In this document: positions 18,083 to 27,047 of the stretch, one piece after another
Position numbering within the stretch: position 1 is the first letter of the stretch
How the letters are laid out: the number at the start of each line of letters is the position of its first letter
DNA from: Pseudomonas sp. B21-048
GTDB taxonomy: Bacteria > Pseudomonadota > Gammaproteobacteria > Pseudomonadales > Pseudomonadaceae
Length of the DNA: 64,000 bases
Direction of reading: 5' to 3'
Assembly (NCBI RefSeq): GCF_024748615.1
Contig: NZ_CP087168.1
Location: 3,844,001 to 3,908,000 of the forward strand
The notes under the pieces: generated by a model
What the model was told of the DNA's origin: nothing
The model's database searches: none
Seen by the model: the letters and a program-made list of their open reading frames with translations, nothing else
Made by a program: the position numbers and the translations under genes

Positions 18083-19958
18083 CTACCTGACAGCCCCACG
18101 TAAATCCCCCACTAACCCTTGCAATGTTGCCGGTTCAGCCACTTCAACGGCCACTGCCGGCCCCGCCACCAGGGTCACCCGCGACCACAGCCTGCGAAAC
18201 ACGCCCTTGTCCGGATCACGGCTGAAGAAACTCCCCCACAACCCCTGCAACGCCAGCGGAATCACCGGCACCGGCGTTTCTTCGAGAATCCGTGTCAGCC
18301 CGCCCTTGAATTCATTGATCTCGCCATCAGCAGTCAACTTACCTTCGGGGAAGATGCACACCAACTCGCCGTCCTTCAAATATTGGGCGATGCGGGTGAA
18401 GGCTTTTTCGTAAATCTGAATGTCTTCCTGACGCCCGGCGATCGGAATCGTCCCCGCCGTGCGGAAGATGAAGTTCAGCACCGGCAGGTTGTAGATTTTG
18501 TAATACATCACAAAGCGAATCGGCCGACGCACTGCACCGCCAATCAGCAACGCGTCGACGAACGAGACATGGTTGCAAACCAGCAGTGCCGCACCCTCAT
18601 CGGGAATCAGCTGCAGATTGCGATGCTCGACACGGTACATGGAATGGCCAAGCAGCCAGATCATGAAACGCATGCTGAACTCGGGGACGATCTTGAAGAT
18701 ATAGGCGTTGACGCCAATGTTCAGCAGCGACACCACCAGGAACAGCTGCGGGATCGACAGCTCGGCGAGGCTCAACAAGACGATCGACACAATCGCCGAC
18801 ACCACCATGAACAGGGCATTCAGGATATTGTTGGCGGCAATCACCCGCGCACGCTCGTTCTCGACGGTACGCGACTGGATCAGCGCATACAGAGGCACGA
18901 TGTAAAAAACCGCCGAAGATCCCAAGCCCAAGAATGTCGATCAACACCAACCAGGCGTGACCGAATCCAAGGACTTCGATCCAGCCATGGCCGGCAACAC
19001 TGTCCGGAATTCCGCCGGAATGCCACCACAGCAACAGTCCAAACACCGTCAGACCGAATGAGCCGAACGGCACCAAACCGATCTCGACTTTGCGCCCGGA
19101 GAGTTTCTCGCAGAGCATCGAACCCAGTGCGATACCGACCGAGAACACCGTAAGAATCAGCGTCACCACCGTCTCGTCGCCGTGCATCCATTCCTTGGCA
19201 TAGGCCGGGATTTGCGTCAGATAAATCGCCCCGACAAACCAGAACCATGAGTTGCCGACGATCGAACGCGATACCGCAGGGGTTTGCCCCAAGCCCAGCT
19301 TCAAGGTGGCCCAGGACTGGCTGAAGATGTTCCAGTTCAGGCGCATTTGCGGCGATGCCGCCGCGGCCCGGGGAATGCTGCGGCTGGCCAGGTAACCGAG
19401 CACCGCGATACCGATGATTGCCGTGGACACGACCGGAGCGTAGTTGCTGGTGGACATCATGATCCCGGCACCAATCGTCCCGGCGAGAATCGCCAGGAAG
19501 GTACCCATTTCCACCAGACCATTGCCGCCCACCAGCTCCTCTTCGCGCAACGCCTGCGGCAGGATCGAGTACTTCACCGGCCCGAACAGCGCCGAGTGGG
19601 TGCCCATGGCAAACAGCGCCAGCAGCATCAGCGACAGGTGATCGAACATGAAACCGACCGCGCCCACCGACATGATGACGATTTCCCCGAGCTTGATCAG
19701 ACGGATCAGCGCGTCCTTGGCGAACTTTTCCCCGAACTGCCCGGCCAGGGCCGAGAACAGGAAGAACGGCAGGATAAACAGCAACGCACACAAATTGACC
19801 CAGATCGAACGGTCACCCTCGATAGTCAGCTTGTACAGAATGGCAAGAATCAGCGACTGCTTGAAGATGTTGTCGTTGAACGCCCCGAGTGACTGCGTGA
19901 CAAAAAACGGCAGGAAGCGCCGAGTGCGAAGCAAGGTGAACTGAGAGGGGTGACTCAT
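18083..19958 (-). pseudogene. MFS transporter-acyltransferase fusion (LplT/PlsC-type), frameshifted
   Basis: The N-terminal frame starts at ATG 19958 (MSHPSQFTLLRTRRFLPFF) and encodes an MFS domain ending ...ILGLGIFGG. The C-terminal frame resumes at FYIVPLYALIQSRTVENERA and encodes the last helices plus a PlsC domain with HVSFVD (HX4D) and FPEGKLTADGE. The switch occurs at six A residues on the plus strand (18904-18909); five would restore a single 624-codon frame, and the total length is one base over a multiple of three. Intact relatives join lysophospholipid flipping to re-acylation, as LplT and Aas do in E. coli. The break could be a real mutation, a slippery site or a sequencing error. 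Confidence 0.85.
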
Positions 19959-20081
19959 CTTCCATGTGTCCCTGATGTTGGGTAGAGAGTGGGTAGCTGC
20001 TTTTAGGTAAAGAGTGACGTGGATACTGTTATTGGAATGTCCAACGTCGATCCAGCCCACAGATTACCTAATCTTTGCCGG

Positions 20082-21233
20082 TTATTTCTTTAATCCTGCG
20101 ATGCACGGCGAGACAAACAGCTCACCTCGCCATGCGCCCTGCACTGTCCGTTTGGCGACTATCAGCCACATCACCGCCAGCATTGCCACCAACACGCAAC
20201 CAAAGACACTGAAAAACGTCAGGTTCAAGGTGCTGGCCAGTTTCAGCGTAGCCAGGGAGTAGACCCCCAGCGGGAACGTGAAGCCCCACCAGCCGAGGTT
20301 GAACGGGATACCGGCGCGCAAGTAACGCACGGTGATCAACAACGCTATCAGCATCCACCAGAGCCCGAAGCCCCACAGCGTGATGCCGGCCACCAACCCA
20401 AGCCCCGCGGCGATCTCACCGATACCCGGCAGACCGTTGGCGGTGAAGATCGCCGGCGCGTCGGCACCCAACAACAACATACCCAATGCGCCGGTTCCGA
20501 TGGGACCGAGGGCCAGCCAGCTCGAGGCGGCCATGTTTTCGTGGGGCAATTTATGCAATGCCATGCGCAACAACAGAATGGTCAGAATGCTGAACGCGAC
20601 AGGTAGAGAAAAGGCCCAGAGCGCGTAGCTGGTCACCAACACTACCCGTTGTGAATGAGCATCGACCAAATGCGGCGCCAGCAAGCCACCGCTGGCCGCC
20701 GCCACTTCCGCCGCCACCACCGGCAACAGCCAGACGGCGGTCATCTGGTCAATGCTGTGCTCCTGGCGGGTGAACATCATGTAGGGAATCAATACGCCGC
20801 AGGCCAGCGACATCGCCACGTCCAGCCACCACAGCACTTCAGCGACATGGATCACACCGTCGCCCCAGCGCGGCAGACCGAACAGCAGAAAACCATTGAT
20901 GAGGGTCGCAAGGCCCATGGGAATGGTGCCGAAAAACATCGAAACCGTGGAATGGCCGAAAATCCGTCGCGCCTCGCCGAAGAACATGACCCACCGCGCG
21001 GCATACAGGGCCGTGAACAACACAAACAAAGCGATGTTGAATAGCCACAGGGCTTCGGCAAACGCATGCAGACCGGGATTCGACACCGGCAATTGCGCAA
21101 GCGCCAGCGCCAATACACCCGTGCCCATGGTCGCCGCGAACCAGTTTGGGGTGAACTGGCGGATGGCCTCTCGAGGGTGCTGCAAATGACTGAGCGGTTT
21201 GATACCGGGTTTAACGCTATGGGTGCAGGTCAT
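20082..21233 (-). CDS. TDT family (TehA/SLAC1-type) transporter
   Basis: 383 residues with about ten hydrophobic helices. The opening QFTPNWFAATMGTGVLALAL is the hallmark of the tellurite-resistance/dicarboxylate transporter family, to which SLAC1 anion channels, TehA and yeast sulfite or malate carriers belong. LGWWGFTFPLGVYSLATLKL near the C-terminus is also characteristic. It is likely an inner-membrane anion or sulfite/dicarboxylate permease; the substrate cannot be chosen from sequence. AGGAG precedes ATG 21233. The upstream 220 bp is AT-rich and contains a TATCTG-N5-CAGATA inverted repeat at 21317-21333 that may be an operator. Confidence 0.88.
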   Translation of the reverse strand: MTCTHSVKPGIKPLSHLQHPREAIRQFTPNWFAATMGTGVLALALAQLPVSNPGLHAFAEALWLFNIALFVLFTALYAARWVMFFGEARRIFGHSTVSMFFGTIPMGLATLINGFLLFGLPRWGDGVIHVAEVLWWLDVAMSLACGVLIPYMMFTRQEHSIDQMTAVWLLPVVAAEVAAASGGLLAPHLVDAHSQRVVLVTSYALWAFSLPVAFSILTILLLRMALHKLPHENMAASSWLALGPIGTGALGMLLLGADAPAIFTANGLPGIGEIAAGLGLVAGITLWGFGLWWMLIALLITVRYLRAGIPFNLGWWGFTFPLGVYSLATLKLASTLNLTFFSVFGCVLVAMLAVMWLIVAKRTVQGAWRGELFVSPCIAGLKK

Positions 21234-21316
21234 GGTGAACTCCTGTCCTCTCGTGAGGTGGAGCTCATGGTAGATCCGAATCGAATATCGATATAACGGG
21301 TAATATAACTATCTGT

Positions 21317-21333
21317 TATCTGTTTTGCAGATA
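21317..21333. promoter_or_regulatory. Small inverted repeat upstream of the TDT transporter
   Basis: TATCTG-TTTTG-CAGATA, in an unusually AT-rich stretch (about 21275-21340) that also repeats ATAAC. It may be an operator; there is no regulator gene beside it other than the TetR gene 1.4 kb away. Confidence 0.3.
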
Positions 21334-21458
21334 TAGCCTCAGACGCTGCCTTCGGTCTCGATCACCAATATCCGCGCCACACCGAGGGGATGAGCTACAT
21401 GCTCGGTGCCCACTGACGGTCGGTCCGTCGATTTGAATGGCGCTGCCAAGGCTAACGG

Positions 21459-22652
21459 TCATCGAACATCGACGTTACAGACTTCGACGGACCGCTCACG
21501 CATCAACCCGAACAGCGCACCAAGCGACAGGATGATCAGCACTGCACCATAACCATCGGTGGTTGCCACCAGTCCAAAGGTGCGCGTCAGACTGCCAGCC
21601 AGCAACGACGGCAAGCAGAAAGCCAGGTAACTGAGCACATAAAACGCCGACATCAAACCCGCCCGCTCATGAGGCAAGGCCAGCGGCACGATGCTTCGCA
21701 GGGCACCCAGGAAGCCCGCGCCAAACCCGCCGCCCGCCACCAGGGTGCCGAAGAAAAACAATGGCAGGCTGGCACTGTGTACCGCCAGCAGAATCAGCGC
21801 AACGCCCGCAGGCAGCAGGCTCGCGCCCAACAGTAAGACTTTGTCGGCCGGCCGATTGCGCAAGGTGTAGATCATCAATGCACCGGTCACCGTCAATACG
21901 GCCACCGTAGCCCCGCCAATCAGATTCGAGGTGGACCCAGTGGCGGTCCGCACCAGAGACGGCGCCAGGGAAGCGAAAAAACCACCGAGCGCCCACACCG
22001 CCAGATCTATCGGCAGCACCCGCCACAACGTACGCCGCGCCTGAATCGGCACATGCAAGGTCGGGCGCAACGAGGCCCAGGCGCCCGGTTGTCGGGTGAC
22101 GCTTTCCGGCAGGCGCCAGACGTACAGCGCTTGCATCACAAACAGCGCGAACAGCACCCAATAGGTCAGTTGCAGCGGCAGCGGCGCAAACTCGGCCAAT
22201 ACGCCGCAACCCATCGCACCCAGCGCCATGCCCAGCAACGGCGCGACGCTATTGACCATTGGCCCTTGCTGACGGTCGGTGTCCAGCAGCGCCGCACTTA
22301 AAACGGCGGTGGCCATGCCCGTGGCAAAACCCTGCAGGACCCGCGCACTGATCAGCCAGGCGACGCTGTCGGCGTTGATGAACAGCAACATCGCCAGCAT
22401 GTTCAGCAAAACGGCGGTAAAAATCACCGGTTTGCGCCCCAGATAATCCGAAAGCGAACCGACCGAGAGCAACGCCGCCAGCAAGCTGAGGGCGTAAACG
22501 CCGAAAATCAGGGTCAGGGTCGCTGCCGAGAACTGCAGGTGTTCTTGATACAAGTGATACAACGGCGTTGGCGCGGTGGAAGCGGCGAGAAAACTGAGTA
22601 AGGTGAGCGCCAGAAACCACAGGCTGGAACGGTTTGACGTTAGACGGGACAT
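21459..22652 (-). CDS. MFS transporter (drug efflux type), divergent from a TetR regulator
   Basis: 397 residues from ATG 22652, twelve predicted helices. Loop 2-3 carries the MFS signature GSLSDYLGRKPVIF, and helix 5 has GMALGAMGCGVLAEF. The closest general type is the multidrug or sugar-efflux DHA1 group. Its ribosome-binding site GGAG lies inside the right arm of an 18-bp inverted repeat shared with the divergent TetR promoter region, so expression is very probably controlled through that element. The substrate is unknown. An in-frame upstream ATG at 22667 lies within the repeat and is less likely. Confidence 0.88.
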   Translation of the reverse strand: MSRLTSNRSSLWFLALTLLSFLAASTAPTPLYHLYQEHLQFSAATLTLIFGVYALSLLAALLSVGSLSDYLGRKPVIFTAVLLNMLAMLLFINADSVAWLISARVLQGFATGMATAVLSAALLDTDRQQGPMVNSVAPLLGMALGAMGCGVLAEFAPLPLQLTYWVLFALFVMQALYVWRLPESVTRQPGAWASLRPTLHVPIQARRTLWRVLPIDLAVWALGGFFASLAPSLVRTATGSTSNLIGGATVAVLTVTGALMIYTLRNRPADKVLLLGASLLPAGVALILLAVHSASLPLFFFGTLVAGGGFGAGFLGALRSIVPLALPHERAGLMSAFYVLSYLAFCLPSLLAGSLTRTFGLVATTDGYGAVLIILSLGALFGLMRERSVEVCNVDVR

Positions 22653-22653
22653 A

Positions 22654-22698
22654 AGCACACTCCGCAAAAGCTAATTTTTTGCTTTTGCGGAGTGTGCT
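22654..22698. promoter_or_regulatory. 18-bp perfect inverted repeat between divergent MFS and TetR genes
   Basis: Arms AGCACACTCCGCAAAAGC and GCTTTTGCGGAGTGTGCT are perfect reverse complements around a nine-base spacer (taatttttt). On the MFS side the arm contains the Shine-Dalgarno GGAG, seven bases before the start codon. It is a natural candidate operator for the adjacent TetR repressor. In an mRNA starting upstream of it, the same sequence would fold into a hairpin hiding the ribosome site. Confidence 0.75.
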
Positions 22699-22743
22699 AC
22701 TGGTAAACGCTTAAAGCAAATTCTTTGTGTTAAGGTCCGCCGT

Positions 22744-23283
22744 ATGGCTATTAAAGAAGGTTTACGTCCTGGTGGCCGCAGCGCCAGGGTGCAAGAGTCG
22801 ATTCATTTGGCAGTCCGCGCGCTCCTCGAAGAACAAGATCGCGCGAGCGTGACTGTGCCGCAAATCGCTGCTCGGGCCGGGGTAACGCCGTCGACCATTT
22901 ACCGGCGCTGGGGTGATCTGTCGGCGCTACTGGCCGACGTCGCCCTCGCCCGCATGCGCCCCGACAGCGAACCGGCCAACACCGGCAGCCTGCGCGGTGA
23001 TGTGCGGGCCTGGGCGGAGCAGTATCTGGACGAAATGAGTTCCGAGCCCGGGCGCAACATGATGCGCGACGTGCAATCCAGCGCCACGCCGGGCTATTGC
23101 GTGATGATCATTGGCGGGCAATTGCAGACGATTCTGGATCGCTACCCCGGGCAGCCGAAGCCGAGTGTCGATCGGCTGATCAATATGGTGGTGGCGCCGA
23201 CGGTGTTTCGCCTCCTGTTTGCGGCGAAGGCGCTGGAGGTTGAAGAGTTGCATCGGTTGATTGATATTGCGTTGAGTCAGTAA
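22744..23283 (+). CDS. TetR/AcrR-family transcriptional regulator
   Basis: 179 residues. The N-terminal helix-turn-helix spans about residues 15-62 (ASVTVPQIAARAGVTPSTIY then RRWGDLSALL), followed by an all-helical ligand domain with a TetR-C-like ending. The gene diverges from the MFS transporter with 91 bp between start codons, the standard layout of an efflux pump and its repressor. The 18-bp inverted repeat in that gap is the likely binding site. The effector is unknown. A short GCGAGCAGGCTCGC palindrome follows the stop at 23292-23305. Confidence 0.9.
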   Translation: MAIKEGLRPGGRSARVQESIHLAVRALLEEQDRASVTVPQIAARAGVTPSTIYRRWGDLSALLADVALARMRPDSEPANTGSLRGDVRAWAEQYLDEMSSEPGRNMMRDVQSSATPGYCVMIIGGQLQTILDRYPGQPKPSVDRLINMVVAPTVFRLLFAAKALEVEELHRLIDIALSQ

Positions 23284-23456
23284 CCGCCATCGCGAGCAGG
23301 CTCGCAAAGGCCGCACAGACACCAACGATCTGGCGGTCTCTCAACCTGCGACACCCCACCACGTCACGACCTTGGTCGACACTGACTAACTCAAGCGGCC
23401 ATGCGAGACTGTCCTGATCGGGCGGAGTCCCGGATGTCTTTTTGTCTGGAGTTCCC

Positions 23457-26400
23457 ATGTCGCTGTCCATCGGGTTGATCGCCACCGTCGCCCTGGCCTA
23501 TATGGCCATCCTGTTCGCTATCGCCTTTTACGGCGACCGTCGCAGCACGCCGTTGCCGCCACGGGTGCGTGCCTGGGTGTACAGCCTGTCGCTGGCCGTT
23601 TATTGCACTAGCTGGACGTTCTTTGGCGCCGTGGGCCAGGCGGCCGAACAACTCTGGTCATTCTTGCCGATCTACCTCGGGCCGATCCTGCTGCTGGTAT
23701 GCGCGCCGTGGGTCCTGCAAAAAATGGTGATGATCAGCAAACAGGAGAGCATCACCTCGATCGCCGACTTCATCGCCGCCCGCTACGGCAAATCCCAGTC
23801 GCTGGCGGTGGTGGTGGCGCTGATCTGTCTGGTCGGCGTGTTGCCCTACATCGCCTTGCAACTCAAGGGTATCGTGCTGGGCGTGAACCTGCTGATCGGC
23901 GCCGGTGCCGACGCCATGGGCACGCGCGCGCAAGACACGGCTCTGATCGTGTCCCTGGTGCTGGCACTGTTCACCATCGTTTTCGGTACCCGCAACCTCG
24001 ACGCCACCGAACACCACCGCGGCATGGTGCTGGCCATTGCCTTTGAGTCGCTGGTCAAGCTGTTCGCTTTTCTCGCCGTGGGCGCGTACGTGACCTATGG
24101 CTTGTATGACGGTTTCGACGACCTGTTCGATCAGGCCATGCTCGCCCCCCGCCTCGAAGCGTACTGGAAAGAAACCATCAACTGGCCGTCAATGGTGGTG
24201 CAGACCGGTGTAGCAATGATGGCGATCATCTGCCTGCCCCGGCAGTTCCACGTGACCGTGGTGGAAAACATCGATCCCCAGGACCTGCGCCTGGCCAAGT
24301 GGGTGTTCCCGGCCTATCTGGCACTGGCGGCATTGTTTGTCGTGCCGATCGCGCTGGCCGGTCAGATGTTGCTGCCCAGTTCGGTGTTGCCGGACTCATT
24401 CGTCATCAGCCTTCCCCTGGCCGAATCTCACCCGGCTCTGGCGATGCTGGCGTTTATCGGCGGGGCTTCGGCAGCTACCGGGATGGTGATCGTGGCCAGT
24501 GTGGCACTGTCGACCATGCTTTCCAACGACCTGCTGCTGCCCTGGTTACTGCGGCGTAACAACGCCGAGCGGCCGTTCGAAGTGTTCCGCCAGTGGATGC
24601 TGTCGGTGCGCCGGCTGAGCATCGTGATCATTCTGCTGCTGGCCTACGTCAGTTATCGACTGCTGGGTTCGACCGCGAGCCTGGCGACCATCGGCCAGAT
24701 CGCCTTCGCCGCCGTGACCCAACTGGCCCCGGCCATGCTCGGCGCGCTGTATTGGAAACAGGCTAACCGTCGCGGGGTGTTCGCCGGACTGGCCGCCGGC
24801 ACGTTCCTGTGGTTCTACACCCTTGTGTTGCCGATCGCCGCCAATAGTCTCGGCTTGCCTCTGAGCAGTTTTCCGGGCCTGGCATGGCTGCAAGGCAACC
24901 CGTTGAACCTGCCGATCACGCCGCTGACTCAAGGCGTGGTGCTGTCCCTGGCGGGCAACTTCACCTTGTTCGCCTGGGTTTCGGTGCTGTCGCGCACGCG
25001 GGTTTCGGAGCACTGGCAGGCCGGCCGCTTCATTGGCCAGGAAATCAGCGCCCGCCCCAACGCCCGTTCAATGCTGGCGGTACAAATCAACGATTTGCTG
25101 GAACTGGCCGCCCGTTTTGTCGGCGAAGAACGCGCTCGTCAGAGCTTCATCCGTTTCGCCTACCGTGAGGGCAAAGGCTTCAACCTGAACCAGAACGCCG
25201 ACAGCGAATGGATCGCCCATACCGAACGCTTGCTGGCCGGTGTGCTCGGCGCCTCTTCTACCCGAGCGGTGGTAAAAGCCGCCATTGAAGGTCGGGAGAT
25301 GCAACTAGAGGATGTCGTGCGGATTGCCGATGAAACCTCGGAAGTGCTGCAGTTCAACCGCGCCCTGCTGCAAGGCGCCATCGAAAACATTACCCAGGGT
25401 ATCAGCGTGATCGACCAGTCGCTGAAACTGGTGGCCTGGAACCGGCGCTACCTTGAGTTATTCAACTACCCCGACGGTTTGATCAGCGTTGGCCGGCCGA
25501 TTGCCGACATCATTCGCTACAACGCCGAGCGCGGTCTGTGCGGCCCCGGCGAAGCCGAAGTGCATGTCGCCCGTCGTCTGCACTGGATGCGTCAGGGCCG
25601 CGCCCATACCTCCGAACGATTGTTCCCCAATGGACAAGTGATCGAGCTGATCGGTAACCCGATGCCCGGCGGCGGTTTTGTCATGAGTTTCACCGACATC
25701 ACCGCGTTCCGCGAGGCCGAGCAGGCACTGACCGAAGCGAACGAAGGCCTCGAGCAACGGGTCATCGAACGGACCCACGAATTGTCGCAACTCAACATTG
25801 CCCTGACCGAAGCCAAAGGCACCGCCGAATCGGCCAACCAGTCGAAAACCCGTTTTCTGGCCGCCGTCAGCCATGACTTGATGCAACCGCTGAATGCTGC
25901 GCGATTGTTCTCTGCCGCCCTCTCCCACCAGGAGGACAGCTTATCCAGTGAGGCGCAAAAACTGGTTCACCACCTGGACAGTTCGCTACGCTCGGCCGAA
26001 GACCTGATCAGCGACCTGCTGGACATTTCCCGCCTGGAAAACGGCAAGATCAACCCTGATCGCAAGCCCTTCGAGCTCAATGCGTTGTTCCATACACTGG
26101 GTGCCGAGTTCAAGGCACTGGCTCAAGAACAGGGGCTGAAATTCCGCGTCAGGGGTAGCGCGTTACGCGTCGACAGCGACATCAAACTGCTGCGACGGAT
26201 TCTGCAGAACTTCCTGACCAATGCCTTCCGCTACGCCAAAGGGCCGGTGTTGCTCGGTGTTCGGCGACGCAATGGCGAGCTGTGCCTGGAGGTCTGGGAC
26301 CGCGGGCCGGGCATTCCGGAAGACAAACAACAGATAATTTTCGAAGAGTTCAAACGCCTCGACAGCCACCAGACCCGGGCCGAGAAAGGCCTGGGTCTGG

Positions 26401-26927
26401 GCCTGGCGATCGCCGACGGGCTGTGTCGCGTATTGGGCCACACCTTGCGCGTGCGCTCCTGGCCGGGTCGCGGCAGCGTGTTCAGTGTCAGCGTGCCGCT
26501 GGCTCGGGTACAAGCCACGATGCAGGCCAAAACCGCCGAACTCAATGGCCATGTGCTCAGCGGCGCGCAGGTGCTATGTATCGATAACGAAGACAGCATC
26601 CTGATCGGCATGAACAGTTTGCTCACGCGCTGGGGTTGCCAGGTCTGGACCGCGCGCAACCGCGAGGAATGCGCGACGCTGCTTGGCGACGGGGTGCGTC
26701 CGCAATTGGCGCTGGTGGATTACCATCTGGACGATGGCGAGACCGGAACCGAGTTGATGGCATGGCTGCGCACGCAGCTGGGCGAGCCGGTGCCAGGAGT
26801 GGTGATCAGTGCCGATAGACGGCCGGAGACAGTAGCCCAGGTGCATGCGGCGGGCCTGGATTATCTGGCCAAACCGGTGAAACCGGCGGCGTTGCGGGCG
26901 TTGTTGAGTCGGCATTTGCCGTTGTAG
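23457..26927 (+). CDS. SLC5-type hybrid sensor histidine kinase with receiver domain
   Basis: 1156 residues from ATG 23457 (GGAG upstream). Residues 1 to about 510 form a sodium:solute symporter-like membrane domain (PutP/SLC5 fold, about 13 helices). A PAS domain at about 628-735 and a short coiled coil follow. The phospho-acceptor box AAVSHDLMQPLNAARLF is near residue 800, the ATPase region includes QNFLTNAFRYA and DRGPGIPEDK, and a C-terminal receiver from about 1036 has its Asp in LALVDYHLDDGE. The build resembles CbrA plus a receiver, and I believe P. aeruginosa PA3271 is of this type. Such proteins couple transport or nutrient sensing to phosphorelay. No cognate regulator is adjacent. 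Confidence 0.9.
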   Translation: MSLSIGLIATVALAYMAILFAIAFYGDRRSTPLPPRVRAWVYSLSLAVYCTSWTFFGAVGQAAEQLWSFLPIYLGPILLLVCAPWVLQKMVMISKQESITSIADFIAARYGKSQSLAVVVALICLVGVLPYIALQLKGIVLGVNLLIGAGADAMGTRAQDTALIVSLVLALFTIVFGTRNLDATEHHRGMVLAIAFESLVKLFAFLAVGAYVTYGLYDGFDDLFDQAMLAPRLEAYWKETINWPSMVVQTGVAMMAIICLPRQFHVTVVENIDPQDLRLAKWVFPAYLALAALFVVPIALAGQMLLPSSVLPDSFVISLPLAESHPALAMLAFIGGASAATGMVIVASVALSTMLSNDLLLPWLLRRNNAERPFEVFRQWMLSVRRLSIVIILLLAYVSYRLLGSTASLATIGQIAFAAVTQLAPAMLGALYWKQANRRGVFAGLAAGTFLWFYTLVLPIAANSLGLPLSSFPGLAWLQGNPLNLPITPLTQGVVLSLAGNFTLFAWVSVLSRTRVSEHWQAGRFIGQEISARPNARSMLAVQINDLLELAARFVGEERARQSFIRFAYREGKGFNLNQNADSEWIAHTERLLAGVLGASSTRAVVKAAIEGREMQLEDVVRIADETSEVLQFNRALLQGAIENITQGISVIDQSLKLVAWNRRYLELFNYPDGLISVGRPIADIIRYNAERGLCGPGEAEVHVARRLHWMRQGRAHTSERLFPNGQVIELIGNPMPGGGFVMSFTDITAFREAEQALTEANEGLEQRVIERTHELSQLNIALTEAKGTAESANQSKTRFLAAVSHDLMQPLNAARLFSAALSHQEDSLSSEAQKLVHHLDSSLRSAEDLISDLLDISRLENGKINPDRKPFELNALFHTLGAEFKALAQEQGLKFRVRGSALRVDSDIKLLRRILQNFLTNAFRYAKGPVLLGVRRRNGELCLEVWDRGPGIPEDKQQIIFEEFKRLDSHQTRAEKGLGLGLAIADGLCRVLGHTLRVRSWPGRGSVFSVSVPLARVQATMQAKTAELNGHVLSGAQVLCIDNEDSILIGMNSLLTRWGCQVWTARNREECATLLGDGVRPQLALVDYHLDDGETGTELMAWLRTQLGEPVPGVVISADRRPETVAQVHAAGLDYLAKPVKPAALRALLSRHLPL

Positions 26928-26956
26928 GGTGATGATTGAGGTTTGTGTTGCCTTCG

Positions 26957-27035
26957 AAAAGATCGCAGCCTTCGGCAGCTCAGGATCGGGTTTACACGCG
27001 GTCAACGTAGGAGCTGGCGAAGGCTGCGATCTTTT
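26957..27035. repeat. Palindromic repeat, family B (AAAAGATCGCAGCC type)
   Basis: Arms AAAAGATCGCAGCCTTCG (26957-26974) and CGAAGGCTGCGATCTTTT (27018-27035) are perfect reverse complements. It sits between the convergent hybrid kinase and rmuC genes and may help terminate both. A longer relative is at 45704-45781 and an unpaired half at 53895-53923. Confidence 0.85.
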
Positions 27036-27047
27036 GATCTTTTGAAT

